Shown here: positions 25,901 through 32,338 of the stretch, piece after piece | Position numbering within the stretch: the stretch's first letter is position 1 | Layout of the letters: every line of letters starts with the position of its first letter | Source of the DNA: Sphingobacteriales bacterium | GTDB taxonomy: Bacteria; Bacteroidota; Bacteroidia; Sphingobacteriales; Sphingobacteriaceae | DNA length: 39,391 nucleotides | Reading direction: 5' to 3' | NCBI GenBank assembly: GCA_015655115.1 | Contig: JAATFQ010000250.1 | Span: 1-39,391 of the forward strand | Position numbers and translations under genes: made by a program | The notes under the pieces: generated by a model | Told to the model about the DNA's origin: nothing | Seen by the model: only the letters and a program-made list of their open reading frames with translations | The model's database searches: none

Positions 25901-26384
25901 TGATGAGGGACACAATTTCTGTTCTTTTATTTTCATATACTAAACCGAAGAAATCATCAGGATGTGCCTCTTCTGCCAGGCCATAGGCCGCGGCGAAAGC
26001 ACGTATTTTGCGGTGACGGTAGGGCTGGTCGAAAAATAGGCGCAGCTCATCCCTGTCCAGGATATTAAATAAAACGCGCGACTGGTGCTCACATAGTCTG
26101 TTTTTTACCGGGGCGCAGTTACAGCTCAATTTTAAGGTAGTGCCAGCTAGTTCTACTTCCACTTCTGGAAATCTGATAGGGCTGCCGGTATCAGCAAAAG
26201 TTGCCTGGTTTAATGAAAGGCGCAGTGGGTTCAAGTCATAATAGCCTTTTACGGCGGTGTCTACAGGTCCCGCGCTATGTTTTAAAATAAAAACAGCGTT
26301 CAGGTCTGAAAAATTGAAATCTTTCAAAAGGTAAATTTCCTGGCTATATATTGCCTTTTGTGTCTGATCCTTGTTATCCTGCAT
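22995..26384 (-). CDS. SWIM-domain SNF2-family helicase
   Basis: 1129 residues. The N-terminal region carries a SWIM zinc motif (LSCNCAPVKNRLCEH, CxC...CxH) at about residues 108-122, then a long variable segment. SNF2 motifs: Ia/Q-region TLRDYQKEGLNWLNFL, Walker A DDMGLGKT with K702, Walker B LDESQTIKN (DESQ in place of the more usual DEAQ), III ITGTPIENN, IV-V LVFSQFVSMLDLI, SLKAGGIGLNLTEADYVYL and VI DRCYRIGQQ. It is an ATP-dependent DNA translocase or remodeller of the RapA/SNF2 type; DNA repair or transcription-complex recycling is possible. Monocistronic. Confidence 0.95.
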   Translation of the reverse strand: MQDNKDQTQKAIYSQEIYLLKDFNFSDLNAVFILKHSAGPVDTAVKGYYDLNPLRLSLNQATFADTGSPIRFPEVEVELAGTTLKLSCNCAPVKNRLCEHQSRVLFNILDRDELRLFFDQPYRHRKIRAFAAAYGLAEEAHPDDFFGLVYENKRTEIVSLIRELLPVTKEKNKALKELLLPKQEMAFPRHADDDLHTRKVIVLKHHRYYSHFQVELLECGITASGRIKNPMKQLNAMDFVWATENAEELKFYTAITRFQNNYETEKSPSDIEGLKALVKNPLQLPVFYHDAKISANLSSAAMVPVALKNSKIEISLAVDLKDGFYTIAGRLTMANKIHDLTLLDIRFQHFIHYDKTLYLIDNAGSLRLIDFLRQNNNHLIIHESKFSEFKDDILSGLEHKIKINYSYVKVATNKQLKESSFDHSLEKIIYLSYSENYVLINPVMRYGNVEVPVLSRKQIYAADRSGNMFRVTRNEEEELQLVTAITRRHPYFEEQLDKESFYLHKQRFLDEDWFLNAFEEWGKEGISIMGFNELKGNHLNPNKVKISIAVISGLNWFDSEFEVSFGKEKVSLKQLHRAIRNKSKYVKLGDGTMGILPQEWIEKLTKYFSAGEVADTHIRIPKVNFPTITDLYEEEMLSLPVKMELSAYKAKISTFKEIEHTPIPKGLHATLRDYQKEGLNWLNFLDEFGFGGCLADDMGLGKTLMIIAFILSQREKGRTNTNLIVVPATLIFNWQAEIARFAPDIKVFTIYGTERAKITDAFGAYEVVLTSYGTLLYDIGWLKKYFFNYIFLDESQTIKNPESLRYHAVRLLQSRNKIAITGTPIENNTFDLYGQLSFACPGLLGTRQFFKDQYSSPIDKFKDHRSAVALRKKVSPFILRRTKKEVAQELPEKTEMVIYCEMGAEQKKAYDACKEEYRDFLMGKKDENMAHHTLHVLKGLTLLRQICNSPALLKDDLLHGASSSKITTLMEEIANHSPQHKILVFSQFVSMLDLIRTELQSRDIPFEYLTGQTRNRARHVQNFQDNGEVRVFLISLKAGGIGLNLTEADYVYLVDPWWNPAVENQAIDRCYRIGQQKKVVAVRLICPDTIEEKIMKLQSTKKELVNDIIQTDTSILQSLTRDDLISLFS

Positions 26385-26476
26385 TTTTTGTAGATCAGTA
26401 AATGTCCTGTTTTATTCTCAAAAGAGGAGAACAAAAAATAATTTAAAATAAATACTACTATTTAAGTAGACATTAT

Positions 26477-26484
26477 TATATTTG
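26477..26484 (+). promoter_or_regulatory. Candidate promoter -7 element (TATATTTG) for tRNA
   Basis: TATATTTG exactly fits the TAnnTTTG -7 consensus of Bacteroidota housekeeping promoters and lies 38 bp before the tRNA. No clear -33 TTG element was found at the usual distance, so the call rests on one element. Confidence 0.5.
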
Positions 26485-26522
26485 TTGGCAGAAGCGGTTA
26501 TCAGTTATAACCAATTCCAAAT

Positions 26523-26593
26523 AGTCATGTGGCCGAGTGGTTAGGTGTGGGTCTGCAAAACCCTTTACGGCGGTTCGAATCCGCCCTTGACGT
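26523..26593 (+). tRNA. tRNA-Cys (GCA), degenerate stems
   Basis: A 71-nt cloverleaf with anticodon GCA (26555-26557) in loop CTGCAAA. The T-arm is intact (GGCGG / TTCGAAT / CCGCC, 26569-26585), the D-arm is GCCGAGTGGTTAGGT and the discriminator base is T, as for cysteine. Unusual points: the acceptor stem AGTCATG/CTTGACG has A1-G72 and T6-T67 mismatches, and the anticodon stem has a T27-T43 mismatch. CCA is not encoded. It could be a functional but weak tRNA or a decaying copy. The anticodon and T-arm make the identity clear. Confidence 0.75.
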
Positions 26594-26600
26594 CAAGTTT

Positions 26601-26630
26601 GCAATAGTCGCTATCAACAGCAGCTATTGC
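26601..26630 (+). repeat. Small hairpin downstream of tRNA
   Basis: Inverted repeat GCAATAG (26601-26607) and CTATTGC (26624-26630), 7 bp with a 16-nt loop, directly after the tRNA. Possible processing or termination structure. Confidence 0.4.
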
Positions 26631-26676
26631 TTAAGATACTAGATTTTTTGGTTAGATCTAAGTTTTGTTTTGTTCG

Positions 26677-26708
26677 AACTCCAGGTTGGATGGCCTGGAG
26701 TTTTTTTT
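26677..26708 (+). terminator. Rho-independent terminator after tRNA
   Basis: AACTCCAGG (26677-26685), an 8-nt loop, then CCTGGAGTT (26694-26702), a perfect 9-bp stem. The right arm runs into an unbroken T-tract to 26708. A strong plus-strand terminator for the tRNA transcript. Confidence 0.88.
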
Positions 26709-26776
26709 ATGAAAGAGCAGGAGTAAGGGGGGCGGAAAAGACCTGAATTTCGATAATATATACCTAAAACGACAGT

Positions 26777-26842
26777 TTGGTGTACGGAAAACGGGTGTTG
26801 GTGTAAAAAAGTTTTTTACCCGGCTTAACTTACATACTTTTA
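26777..26842 (+). promoter_or_regulatory. Candidate LytTR operator and promoter for the response regulator
   Basis: Direct repeats TTGGTGTAC (26777-26785) and TTGGTGTAA (26798-26806), exactly 21 bp apart. Then 28 bp, then TACTTTTA (26835-26842), a TAnnTTTG-like -7 element. The 9-bp repeat with 12-bp spacer matches what is known for LytTR DNA-binding domains, which contact two direct repeats two helix turns apart. The element faces the LytTR regulator, leaving a leader of roughly 195 nt. The same layout recurs upstream of the peptide gene. Confidence 0.65.
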
Positions 26843-26917
26843 TCACGAAGCTAATAACGGAAATTTATCCTAAGATTACCGATCTGATTAGTTATCAAAA
26901 TTGGTGTGTTTGATATA

Positions 26918-26945
26918 CTGTAGGGGCAAAAAAATGCCCCTACAG
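26918..26945. repeat. Perfect 11-bp hairpin in the regulator leader
   Basis: CTGTAGGGGCA (26918-26928), six A, TGCCCCTACAG (26935-26945). It lies in the candidate leader of the LytTR gene. There is no T-tract after it on the plus strand, so it is more likely a leader structure or attenuator component than a terminator. An isolated, degenerate TTGGTGTGT lies just upstream at 26901. Confidence 0.6.
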
Positions 26946-27043
26946 CTATATGATTTCTACAATCCTAATAACAGACCTTAGCTCTTTTTTTTCTTAACTA
27001 TTGCGAATTGAAGTATATTGCAATTTGTAATTCTTAGAAAAAA

Positions 27044-27775
27044 ATGAAAAGCAGCCTGAAATGTGTAATTATTGACGATGAGCAGCATGCCATTGATCTG
27101 TTAACTGATTATATCGCTGAACTTCCTTCCTTATCGCTCTATAAAACTTTCACCAATCCGATACTTGCTTTAGACAGTATCACGTCTGAAGATGAAATCG
27201 ATCTGATCTGGTTAGACATTGATATGCCCGGTATCTCGGGGCTGGACCTTGCCAAGTCAGTCCGCAGCAAAACACGCAAATTAATTTTTACTACTGCCCA
27301 TACCCAATATGCAGTAGAAGCCTTTGAAGTAAGGGCCGATCATTACTTGCTAAAGCCTATTAAGCTCAGTAAATTTGTTGCTCTGGTTGCCGAAATGACT
27401 GATGCCCTCATGGAAAGCCAGTTGCCCGCCTCCAGGTTTTTCTATGTTAAAGGTGATGAAAAAGGTAAACTTGTTCGTATCGTCATGAATGAGATTGTTG
27501 TGGTAGAGGGATTGAAAAATTATGTTGTCATTTATACCGGCGAAGAGAAGCTGACCACGTATTTAACTATGCTGGAGGTAGAACAGGTGTTACTCGAAGA
27601 CCGCCGCTTTATGCGTATAAATAAATCTTACATAATTAATATTGATGAAATTAAAAAGATAGCCGGTAATACCGTATATATGAGTAACAATATTGAAATT
27701 ACTCTTGGTATGATATATAAAGAAAAATTCTATGAATATTTAAATGAAAATACCCTAAAGTCCGGGCGCAGGTAA
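27044..27775 (+). CDS. LytTR-family response regulator
   Basis: 243 residues. Receiver domain (about 1-120) with acidic pocket D11/D12, phospho-acceptor D58 in WLDIDMPG and Thr/Lys sites (FTTAH, LLKPI). The C-terminal LytTR DNA-binding domain (about 140-240) shows MNEIVVVEGLKNYVVIYTG, TYLTMLEVEQVL, RRFMRINKSYIINIDEI and TLGMIYKEKFYEYL. These regulators bind direct repeats and are usually phosphorylated by His_kinase-type sensors such as the one at 28044. Candidate binding sites lie at 26777-26806 and 27992-28042, flanking this gene, which suggests autoregulation. The stop codon lies inside the hairpin at 27759-27786. Confidence 0.95.
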   Translation: MKSSLKCVIIDDEQHAIDLLTDYIAELPSLSLYKTFTNPILALDSITSEDEIDLIWLDIDMPGISGLDLAKSVRSKTRKLIFTTAHTQYAVEAFEVRADHYLLKPIKLSKFVALVAEMTDALMESQLPASRFFYVKGDEKGKLVRIVMNEIVVVEGLKNYVVIYTGEEKLTTYLTMLEVEQVLLEDRRFMRINKSYIINIDEIKKIAGNTVYMSNNIEITLGMIYKEKFYEYLNENTLKSGRR

Positions 27776-27786
27776 AGGCCCGGACT
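27759..27786. terminator. Convergent terminator hairpin
   Basis: AGTCCGGGC (27759-27767) and GCCCGGACT (27778-27786), a perfect 9-bp GC-rich stem containing the regulator stop codon in its loop. Reading the minus strand it is followed by TTTAGGGTATTTT, so it can also end the peptide transcript coming the other way. Confidence 0.7.
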
Positions 27787-27795
27787 CTGATTTGA

Positions 27796-27939
27796 TTATA
27801 CAATAGCAACAGTACTGGTCGCTGTCGTTTTTACTACAGATGTTGTTGGATCGCTGCTCCTTGCTGCATCTTTAAATGCGATATTTGCTTTAAAAATGAA
27901 TAGAGTCTTTTTTGTCAGTTTTAAGGGTTGTGTTTTCAT
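27796..27939 (-). CDS. 47-residue peptide gene, RiPP/lanthipeptide-leader-like
   Basis: ATG at 27939, TAA at 27796-27798. The peptide begins MKTQPLKLTKKTLFIFK, close to the leader pattern 'K-L-x-L-x-K-x-T-(I/L)' of Bacteroidota class I lanthipeptide precursors, and ends in a Ser/Thr/Val-rich tail (RSSDPTTSVVKTTATSTVAI). There is no Cys, so lanthionine rings could not form as usual, and no maturation enzyme lies in the window. Upstream on the same strand is the three-repeat operator at 27992-28042 with a -7-like element (27956-27963). It is convergent to the regulator gene and divergent from the sensor gene. Function (secreted signal or bacteriocin-like) is inference. Confidence 0.6.
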   Translation of the reverse strand: MKTQPLKLTKKTLFIFKANIAFKDAARSSDPTTSVVKTTATSTVAIV

Positions 27940-27955
27940 AATTATTGGTTTTCAT

Positions 27956-28042
27956 GAAAATTACTTCCCCCACAGGCCCTTAGAAAAAATAGTACACCAA
28001 CAACAAAAAATAGTACACCAAAACTAACCCAGCGTACACCAA
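27956..28042 (-). promoter_or_regulatory. Candidate LytTR operator (three repeats) and promoter for the peptide gene
   Basis: Plus-strand GTACACCAA at 27992, 28013 and 28034, exactly 21 bp apart, which is TTGGTGTAC repeated three times on the minus strand. Reading minus, the last repeat is followed by 28 bp and then TAATTTTC (27963 to 27956). The repeat sequence, 21-bp period and 28-bp spacing equal those at 26777-26842, which supports control by the same regulator. The peptide ATG is 17 nt past the -7-like element. Confidence 0.7.
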
Positions 28043-28043
28043 A

Positions 28044-29120
28044 TTGAAAAACTCTCTCTTAAATAACTTTACCAGGTTCTACCTTAAATATAAGATCCAC
28101 TTTATTGCATGGTTTATTTTTATATTTTATGAGACTATAATACTCGGTTTTGTCAACGGTTTCGGCACCTTCGGAAATTATGTGGTACACTATACCTATA
28201 ATATAGTAATCTTTTATATACATGCCCGCTACCTGCTGCCACCGATATTGAAAATTAAGAACCGCAGTCTGTTGCTGGTACCATTACTGATCGTTGAAGT
28301 GCTCCTCTGTGCCTGTTTGATTTATATGTTTGACTATATAATAGAGAAGTATACTGCAATCCTCACTTTCGATTTAAATGCTGAAATGTTTTACAGGTTT
28401 TGCTACAGGATTGCCCTTTTCATTGGCTTTTCCAGTGGATACTATGTGCTCCTTAATTACTTAAAAGAAAGAGAAGCTAATGTAATGCTGGAGAAGCAGC
28501 ATTTAATAGGGATCATTAAACAGCATGACACACAGAATGAGCTGAATAAAACCTTAAATGCTTATTTAAAAGCTCAGATCAATCCACATTTCCTCTTCAA
28601 TACCCTCAACTTTATTTACAATCACACCAGGAAGACTGCACCTCTTGCAGCCGAAGCAATAATGACCTTATCAGAAATGATGCGTTATGCAGTACGCTCC
28701 GAAAATGCAGATGCATTTATCAGCCTTGCTGCTGAGATAGAGCAGGTGGAAAACCTGATACATCTGCACCAGCTACGGCAGAACAATACACTTCAGGTAG
28801 TGTTTGATTATTCAGGAATTACAGACGATGTCAGGTTTATCCCGCTGATACTGATGACCATGGCAGAGAATATCTTCAAACATGGTAACCTTAGTAAGGC
28901 TTCGAAGCCTGCAATGCTCACGATCTCTACCAATGACGGGCAGCTTTTTATCAGCTCTGAAAACCTGGTTAATGAACACAAAGACCAGTCGGGCGAAGGA
29001 ATAGGTCTTGATAATATTCATAAACGGCTGTTACATGCTTATAATGATAAAGTTGCATTTAGTCACTTTGTAGACAAGGACGACATCTTTCACGTTAATA
29101 TTGTTTTAAATTTAGTCTGA
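28044..29120 (+). CDS. LytS/YehU-type sensor histidine kinase (His_kinase family)
   Basis: 358 residues. Four hydrophobic membrane segments in about the first 145 residues, then a linker helix and the kinase: KAQINPHFLFNTLNFIYNH with H182, MRYAVRSENADAFISLAAEI, an N-box-like LILMTMAENIFKHG, and a degenerate ATP-binding end (GEGIGLDNIHKRL). The start is TTG (28044), directly after the third operator repeat; the next ATG candidates are deep in the protein. It is the probable partner of the LytTR regulator; the sensor part is short, with no extracytoplasmic domain, as expected for a membrane-embedded or peptide sensor. The gene lies divergently from the peptide gene. Confidence 0.9.
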   Translation: MKNSLLNNFTRFYLKYKIHFIAWFIFIFYETIILGFVNGFGTFGNYVVHYTYNIVIFYIHARYLLPPILKIKNRSLLLVPLLIVEVLLCACLIYMFDYIIEKYTAILTFDLNAEMFYRFCYRIALFIGFSSGYYVLLNYLKEREANVMLEKQHLIGIIKQHDTQNELNKTLNAYLKAQINPHFLFNTLNFIYNHTRKTAPLAAEAIMTLSEMMRYAVRSENADAFISLAAEIEQVENLIHLHQLRQNNTLQVVFDYSGITDDVRFIPLILMTMAENIFKHGNLSKASKPAMLTISTNDGQLFISSENLVNEHKDQSGEGIGLDNIHKRLLHAYNDKVAFSHFVDKDDIFHVNIVLNLV

Positions 29121-29306
29121 CTGTAGAGGATTTAGTACATCGTGAGGCAATAGTCTTATTTTTTAGGGTCAGATGAGACCAAATAAAGGCAGTCTGGTTT
29201 TGCAATAGGTTTAAAGCTGGTATTTTGATTAAATCCGTTAAAATATACACATTTTTGGTATGCTATTTGTGAATTCTTGTTTATCTAACTTGAAAAACAC
29301 TTAAAC
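29121..29306. other. Intergenic leader of the sigma factor gene
   Basis: 186 bp, AT-rich. TTTTTGG and TATTTGTG motifs near 29251-29270 could be promoter parts, but none fits TAnnTTTG at the right spacing. Confidence 0.35.
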
Positions 29307-29837
29307 ATGAGTACTAACGATTTTAATTACCAGCTTTACAGTTACAAGGATTCTCTGCACTCTTTTGCGTTTTCTTTTACCAGAGATACAGATGATGCAA
29401 ACGATCTTGTACAGGATACGATGTTAAAAGCCATAAATTATGCAGCTCATTTTAAAGAGGGTACTAATTTTAAGGCTTGGCTTTATACGATAATGAAAAA
29501 TACCTTTATCAACAACTATCGCCGCAATAGCAGGACCAATTCAATTATGACCGTTACTGACGAAATTACATCTGACAAACTGCAATACAGTGCCAGTGTA
29601 AATGATAGTGGTGGAAAGTTCGTAATGGAAGATATTTACAAGGCGCTGGGCAATCTGCAGCCGGAGTATTATGTACCTTTTCTGAAGTATTTTGAAGGTT
29701 TCAAGTATCATGAAATTGCCGATGAGCTTAACATCCCAATTGGAACAGTCAAAACCAGGATTCATGTAGCGAGACAGCTGCTGAAGAAAAGCCTGAAAAT
29801 GCATCAGCTACATATGCTCTCAGATAAGGTTGCATAA
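29307..29837 (+). CDS. ECF-type RNA polymerase sigma factor
   Basis: 176 residues. Region 2 (about 10-80): YKDSLHSFAFSFTRDTDDAN, then DLVQDTMLKAI, with ANDLVQD as the conserved core, and FKAWLYTIMKNTFINNYRR. Region 4 (about 115-165): ALGNLQPEYYVPFLKYFEGF, then YHEIADELNIPIGTVKTRIH, a helix-turn-helix. There is no anti-sigma gene beside it, unlike many Bacteroidota ECF sigmas that pair with FecR. The next gene is a DUF1345 membrane protein, 55 bp away behind a hairpin. Target promoters are not deducible. Confidence 0.95.
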   Translation: MSTNDFNYQLYSYKDSLHSFAFSFTRDTDDANDLVQDTMLKAINYAAHFKEGTNFKAWLYTIMKNTFINNYRRNSRTNSIMTVTDEITSDKLQYSASVNDSGGKFVMEDIYKALGNLQPEYYVPFLKYFEGFKYHEIADELNIPIGTVKTRIHVARQLLKKSLKMHQLHMLSDKVA

Positions 29838-29847
29838 ATCTAATTTA

Positions 29848-29887
29848 TGTCGATAAAATGATTACCATTGTACTCATTTTATCGACA
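29848..29887 (+). promoter_or_regulatory. Long hairpin abutting the DUF1345 start codon
   Basis: Perfect 14-bp arms TGTCGATAAAATGA (29848-29861) and TCATTTTATCGACA (29874-29887), with further TAC/GTA pairing inside the loop. It ends 5 bp before the ATG at 29893. There is no T-tract after it, so a role as a translation-blocking structure or partial terminator fits better than a classic terminator. Confidence 0.65.
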
Positions 29888-29892
29888 ATTAA

Positions 29893-30561
29893 ATGGATAT
29901 TACCAGTCTGAATGCGCACCATAAACTCTATGCTTCTTTATTGGCAGCGCTGATTTGCTTAGTATTTGTATATGGCCGCTTTACTGCTCCCATGCAGTTC
30001 ATCATCGTGTGGATAGCCTTTGCCGTTACACAGCTAGGCTTATCGTTTACTACTATATTTTCTGTGCATCCTATAGACATGAAAAAGATTTCAAAATCGC
30101 AGGATGTAATTATGCCCCTCGTATTTATCTTTGTACTTTTTGCAGCTATTGCCAGCTTGTTTGTAGTGGTAATGTTACTGAGTACATCCAAATCCCTTTC
30201 GGGAGCAGAATTATCCTTGCACGTAGGCTTATCAGCTCTTGCCGTACTATTTTCCTGGGCCCTGGTACATACGATCTTCATTTTCAGGTATGCGTATTTG
30301 TATTATGATACGGGTGTTAAAGGAAAAAAGGGCTCCAAATACGTCGAGGGACTGGAATTCCCTGAAGAAAAAGAACCTGATTATCTCGACTTTGCCTATT
30401 TTTCTTTTGTTATAGGGATGACTTTCCAGGTTTCTGATGTTGAAATCAGCTCAAAACGTATCCGCCGGCTTGCGCTGATCCATAGTTTGATCTCTTTCCT
30501 GTTCAATACCGTTATTGTTGCACTGAGCATCAACATCATTTCCGGACTTACCCAAAAATAA
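29893..30561 (+). CDS. DUF1345 membrane protein
   Basis: 222 residues, about six hydrophobic segments (near 14-26, 33-55, 73-99, 110-133, 165-183, 198-217). The diagnostic DUF1345 block is clear: GLEFPEEKEPDYLDFAYFSF, then VIGMTFQVSDVEISSKRIRR, then FLFNTVIVALSINI. Function of the family is unknown. A conserved acidic loop precedes the fifth span. Its start codon follows a 40-nt hairpin at 29848-29887, so translation may depend on RNA structure. Confidence 0.92.
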   Translation: MDITSLNAHHKLYASLLAALICLVFVYGRFTAPMQFIIVWIAFAVTQLGLSFTTIFSVHPIDMKKISKSQDVIMPLVFIFVLFAAIASLFVVVMLLSTSKSLSGAELSLHVGLSALAVLFSWALVHTIFIFRYAYLYYDTGVKGKKGSKYVEGLEFPEEKEPDYLDFAYFSFVIGMTFQVSDVEISSKRIRRLALIHSLISFLFNTVIVALSINIISGLTQK

Positions 30562-30623
30562 ATCTGCTGTTTTAAAAAAGAGCAAACCATTTATCTGAGA
30601 GGGTGTTAAATTAATGTACTAAT

Positions 30624-30659
30624 CAATCAGCTGATACTTTTCATAATCCTGGCTGATTG
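30624..30659 (+). terminator. Weak hairpin after DUF1345 gene
   Basis: CAATCAGC (30624-30631) and GCTGATTG (30652-30659), an 8-bp stem with a 20-nt loop, between the DUF1345 and dehydrogenase genes. No clear T-tract; possibly a weak terminator or leader element. Confidence 0.4.
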
Positions 30660-30706
30660 CAGGAAAATTGATTTTATCACGTATTTATTCACCTGAAAAT
30701 TTTGAA

Positions 30707-31600
30707 ATGGAAACTCAAGAATTATCTAACAACCCGCATCACAGATATCCAAGACCACCTTTCCCACAACAGGAACAAGGGGTGCCAGGTACAGAACATC
30801 AGCTGCAGCCCAAGGCCGACCATGGAGAGTTATCTTATAAAGGATCAGGAAAGTTAAAAGATAAAAAGGCTGTTATTACCGGGGGCGACTCAGGTATTGG
30901 CCGTGCTGTTGCGATAGCGTTTGCACGGGAGGGTGCCGATGTGCTGATCAGTTATCTTGCCGACGAGGAAGATGATGATGCACAGGATACAGCAGAATAT
31001 ATTCGCAGCGCCGGGAGGAAGGCTGTATTGGTAAAGGGGGATCTGCGCAGTGAGACACATTGTGTTGCTGTAATAGATAAAGCCGTCGAAGAATTCGGAT
31101 ATATTGACATCCTGGTCAATAATGCTGCGTTTCAGATGGGCAGGGAAAAGCTGCAGGACATTCCTTCAGATGAATGGGAAAAAACCTTCGCAACTAACAT
31201 TACGGCTATGTTTTATCTTTGTAAGGCGGCAGAGCCCCATATGAAACCTGGGAGCAGCATTATCAATACTACCTCTGTAAATGCCTATTCGCCCAATCTT
31301 CAGCTGCTGCCTTATGCAGCTACAAAAGGCGCTATACAGAACTTTACAGCCAACTTAGCACAGATTTTATTAAATGATAATAAAGGGATCAGGGTTAATG
31401 CTGTCGCCCCAGGCCCGATATGGACACCGCTTATTCCTTCTACTATGCCTGATCCTGAACACTTTGGTGCTGATACCCCAATGGGGCGTCCTGGTCAGCC
31501 GGCAGAAGTAGCGCCTGCTTTTGTGTTTCTAGCCTCTGATGAAGCGAGTTACATTGCTGGTGCCACCATTCCTGTTACCGGAGGGCGCATCACTATTTAA
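30707..31600 (+). CDS. Short-chain dehydrogenase/reductase (YghA/glucose dehydrogenase-like)
   Basis: 297 residues from the ATG at 30707; the 13 codons upstream add nothing conserved. The N-terminal extension (HHRYPRPPFPQQEQGVPGTE) is typical of this SDR subgroup. Rossmann motif ITGGDSGIGRAVAIAFAREG, NNAA in the middle and catalytic YAATK (Y203, K207) with Ser in INTTSVNA. NAD(P)-dependent oxidoreductase, cytoplasmic; substrate unknown. Homologues are often stress-induced. Monocistronic. Confidence 0.9.
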   Translation: METQELSNNPHHRYPRPPFPQQEQGVPGTEHQLQPKADHGELSYKGSGKLKDKKAVITGGDSGIGRAVAIAFAREGADVLISYLADEEDDDAQDTAEYIRSAGRKAVLVKGDLRSETHCVAVIDKAVEEFGYIDILVNNAAFQMGREKLQDIPSDEWEKTFATNITAMFYLCKAAEPHMKPGSSIINTTSVNAYSPNLQLLPYAATKGAIQNFTANLAQILLNDNKGIRVNAVAPGPIWTPLIPSTMPDPEHFGADTPMGRPGQPAEVAPAFVFLASDEASYIAGATIPVTGGRITI

Positions 31601-31715
31601 GCTCTTTGAGAGCATGACTTAAGCGTATTTTATATTTTACATTAAGTTTATAGTCAGACGCGGTGTTTATTAATTATTTCTTGTATTATTACGAATCAGC
31701 AAATAATAAATAAAT

Positions 31716-32330
31716 ATGGAGAGTACAGGACATAAAATTCTTTTTTTTGACATTGGTGGCGTATTACTGACCAATGGTTGGGGGCACGATTCACGTATAA
31801 AAGCGGCTAAGAAGTTCGATCTGGATTATGAGGAGTTAAATACGCTGCATAGTTACGTATTCAATGTTTTTGAAATCGGGAATCTTACTTTAGATCAATA
31901 CCTGGATGTAGTTATCTTTAATCATACCAGGGAGTTTACGAGGGAAGATTTTAAGGAGTTCATGTTTTCCTGCTCAAAGGAATTAACAGGACTTCTTGCA
32001 TTTCTGAAAGAATGGAAAAAGGAAGCTGGGTTCAGGATTATCTCTATCAATAATGAGGGTAAAGAGCTGAATGACTACCGGGTGAAGAAATTCAAATTGC
32101 ATGATTGTTTTGATGCTTTTGTTTCTTCATGTGACGTAAAGATGAGAAAGCCTGATCCTGGTATTTTCCAGCTGGCATTGGGTATCGCACAGGCGCATCC
32201 CTCGCAATGTTATTATTTCGACGACCGTATTTTCCAGGTTGAGACTGCTAAAAAGATGGGTATGAATGCCTTTCATCATACCAGTTATGAAGAAACAAGG
32301 GCTATACTGGAAAAAATAAAGGCAGAATAG
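31716..32330 (+). CDS. HAD-superfamily hydrolase
   Basis: 204 residues. Motif I FFDIGGVLLTN with the nucleophile D12 (the second Asp is Gly, as is common in the HAD-IA branch), motif II in RIISINNEG (Ser/Asn), motif III Lys in MRKPDPGIFQLAL and motif IV YYFDDRIFQVETAKKMGM. A small helical cap lies between motifs I and II. Phosphatase or dehalogenase-like activity on a small molecule; substrate unknown. Leader AT-rich, no operator seen. Confidence 0.9.
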   Translation: MESTGHKILFFDIGGVLLTNGWGHDSRIKAAKKFDLDYEELNTLHSYVFNVFEIGNLTLDQYLDVVIFNHTREFTREDFKEFMFSCSKELTGLLAFLKEWKKEAGFRIISINNEGKELNDYRVKKFKLHDCFDAFVSSCDVKMRKPDPGIFQLALGIAQAHPSQCYYFDDRIFQVETAKKMGMNAFHHTSYEETRAILEKIKAE

Positions 32331-32338
32331 GAGCCCTT

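Noticed and set aside
26658..26846. 62-codon minus-strand ORF
   Set aside because: Covers the tRNA terminator and the LytTR repeats; sequence follows from these elements.
27937..27955. Alternative start of the peptide gene at 27955
   Set aside because: It is in another frame and stops after 18 codons.
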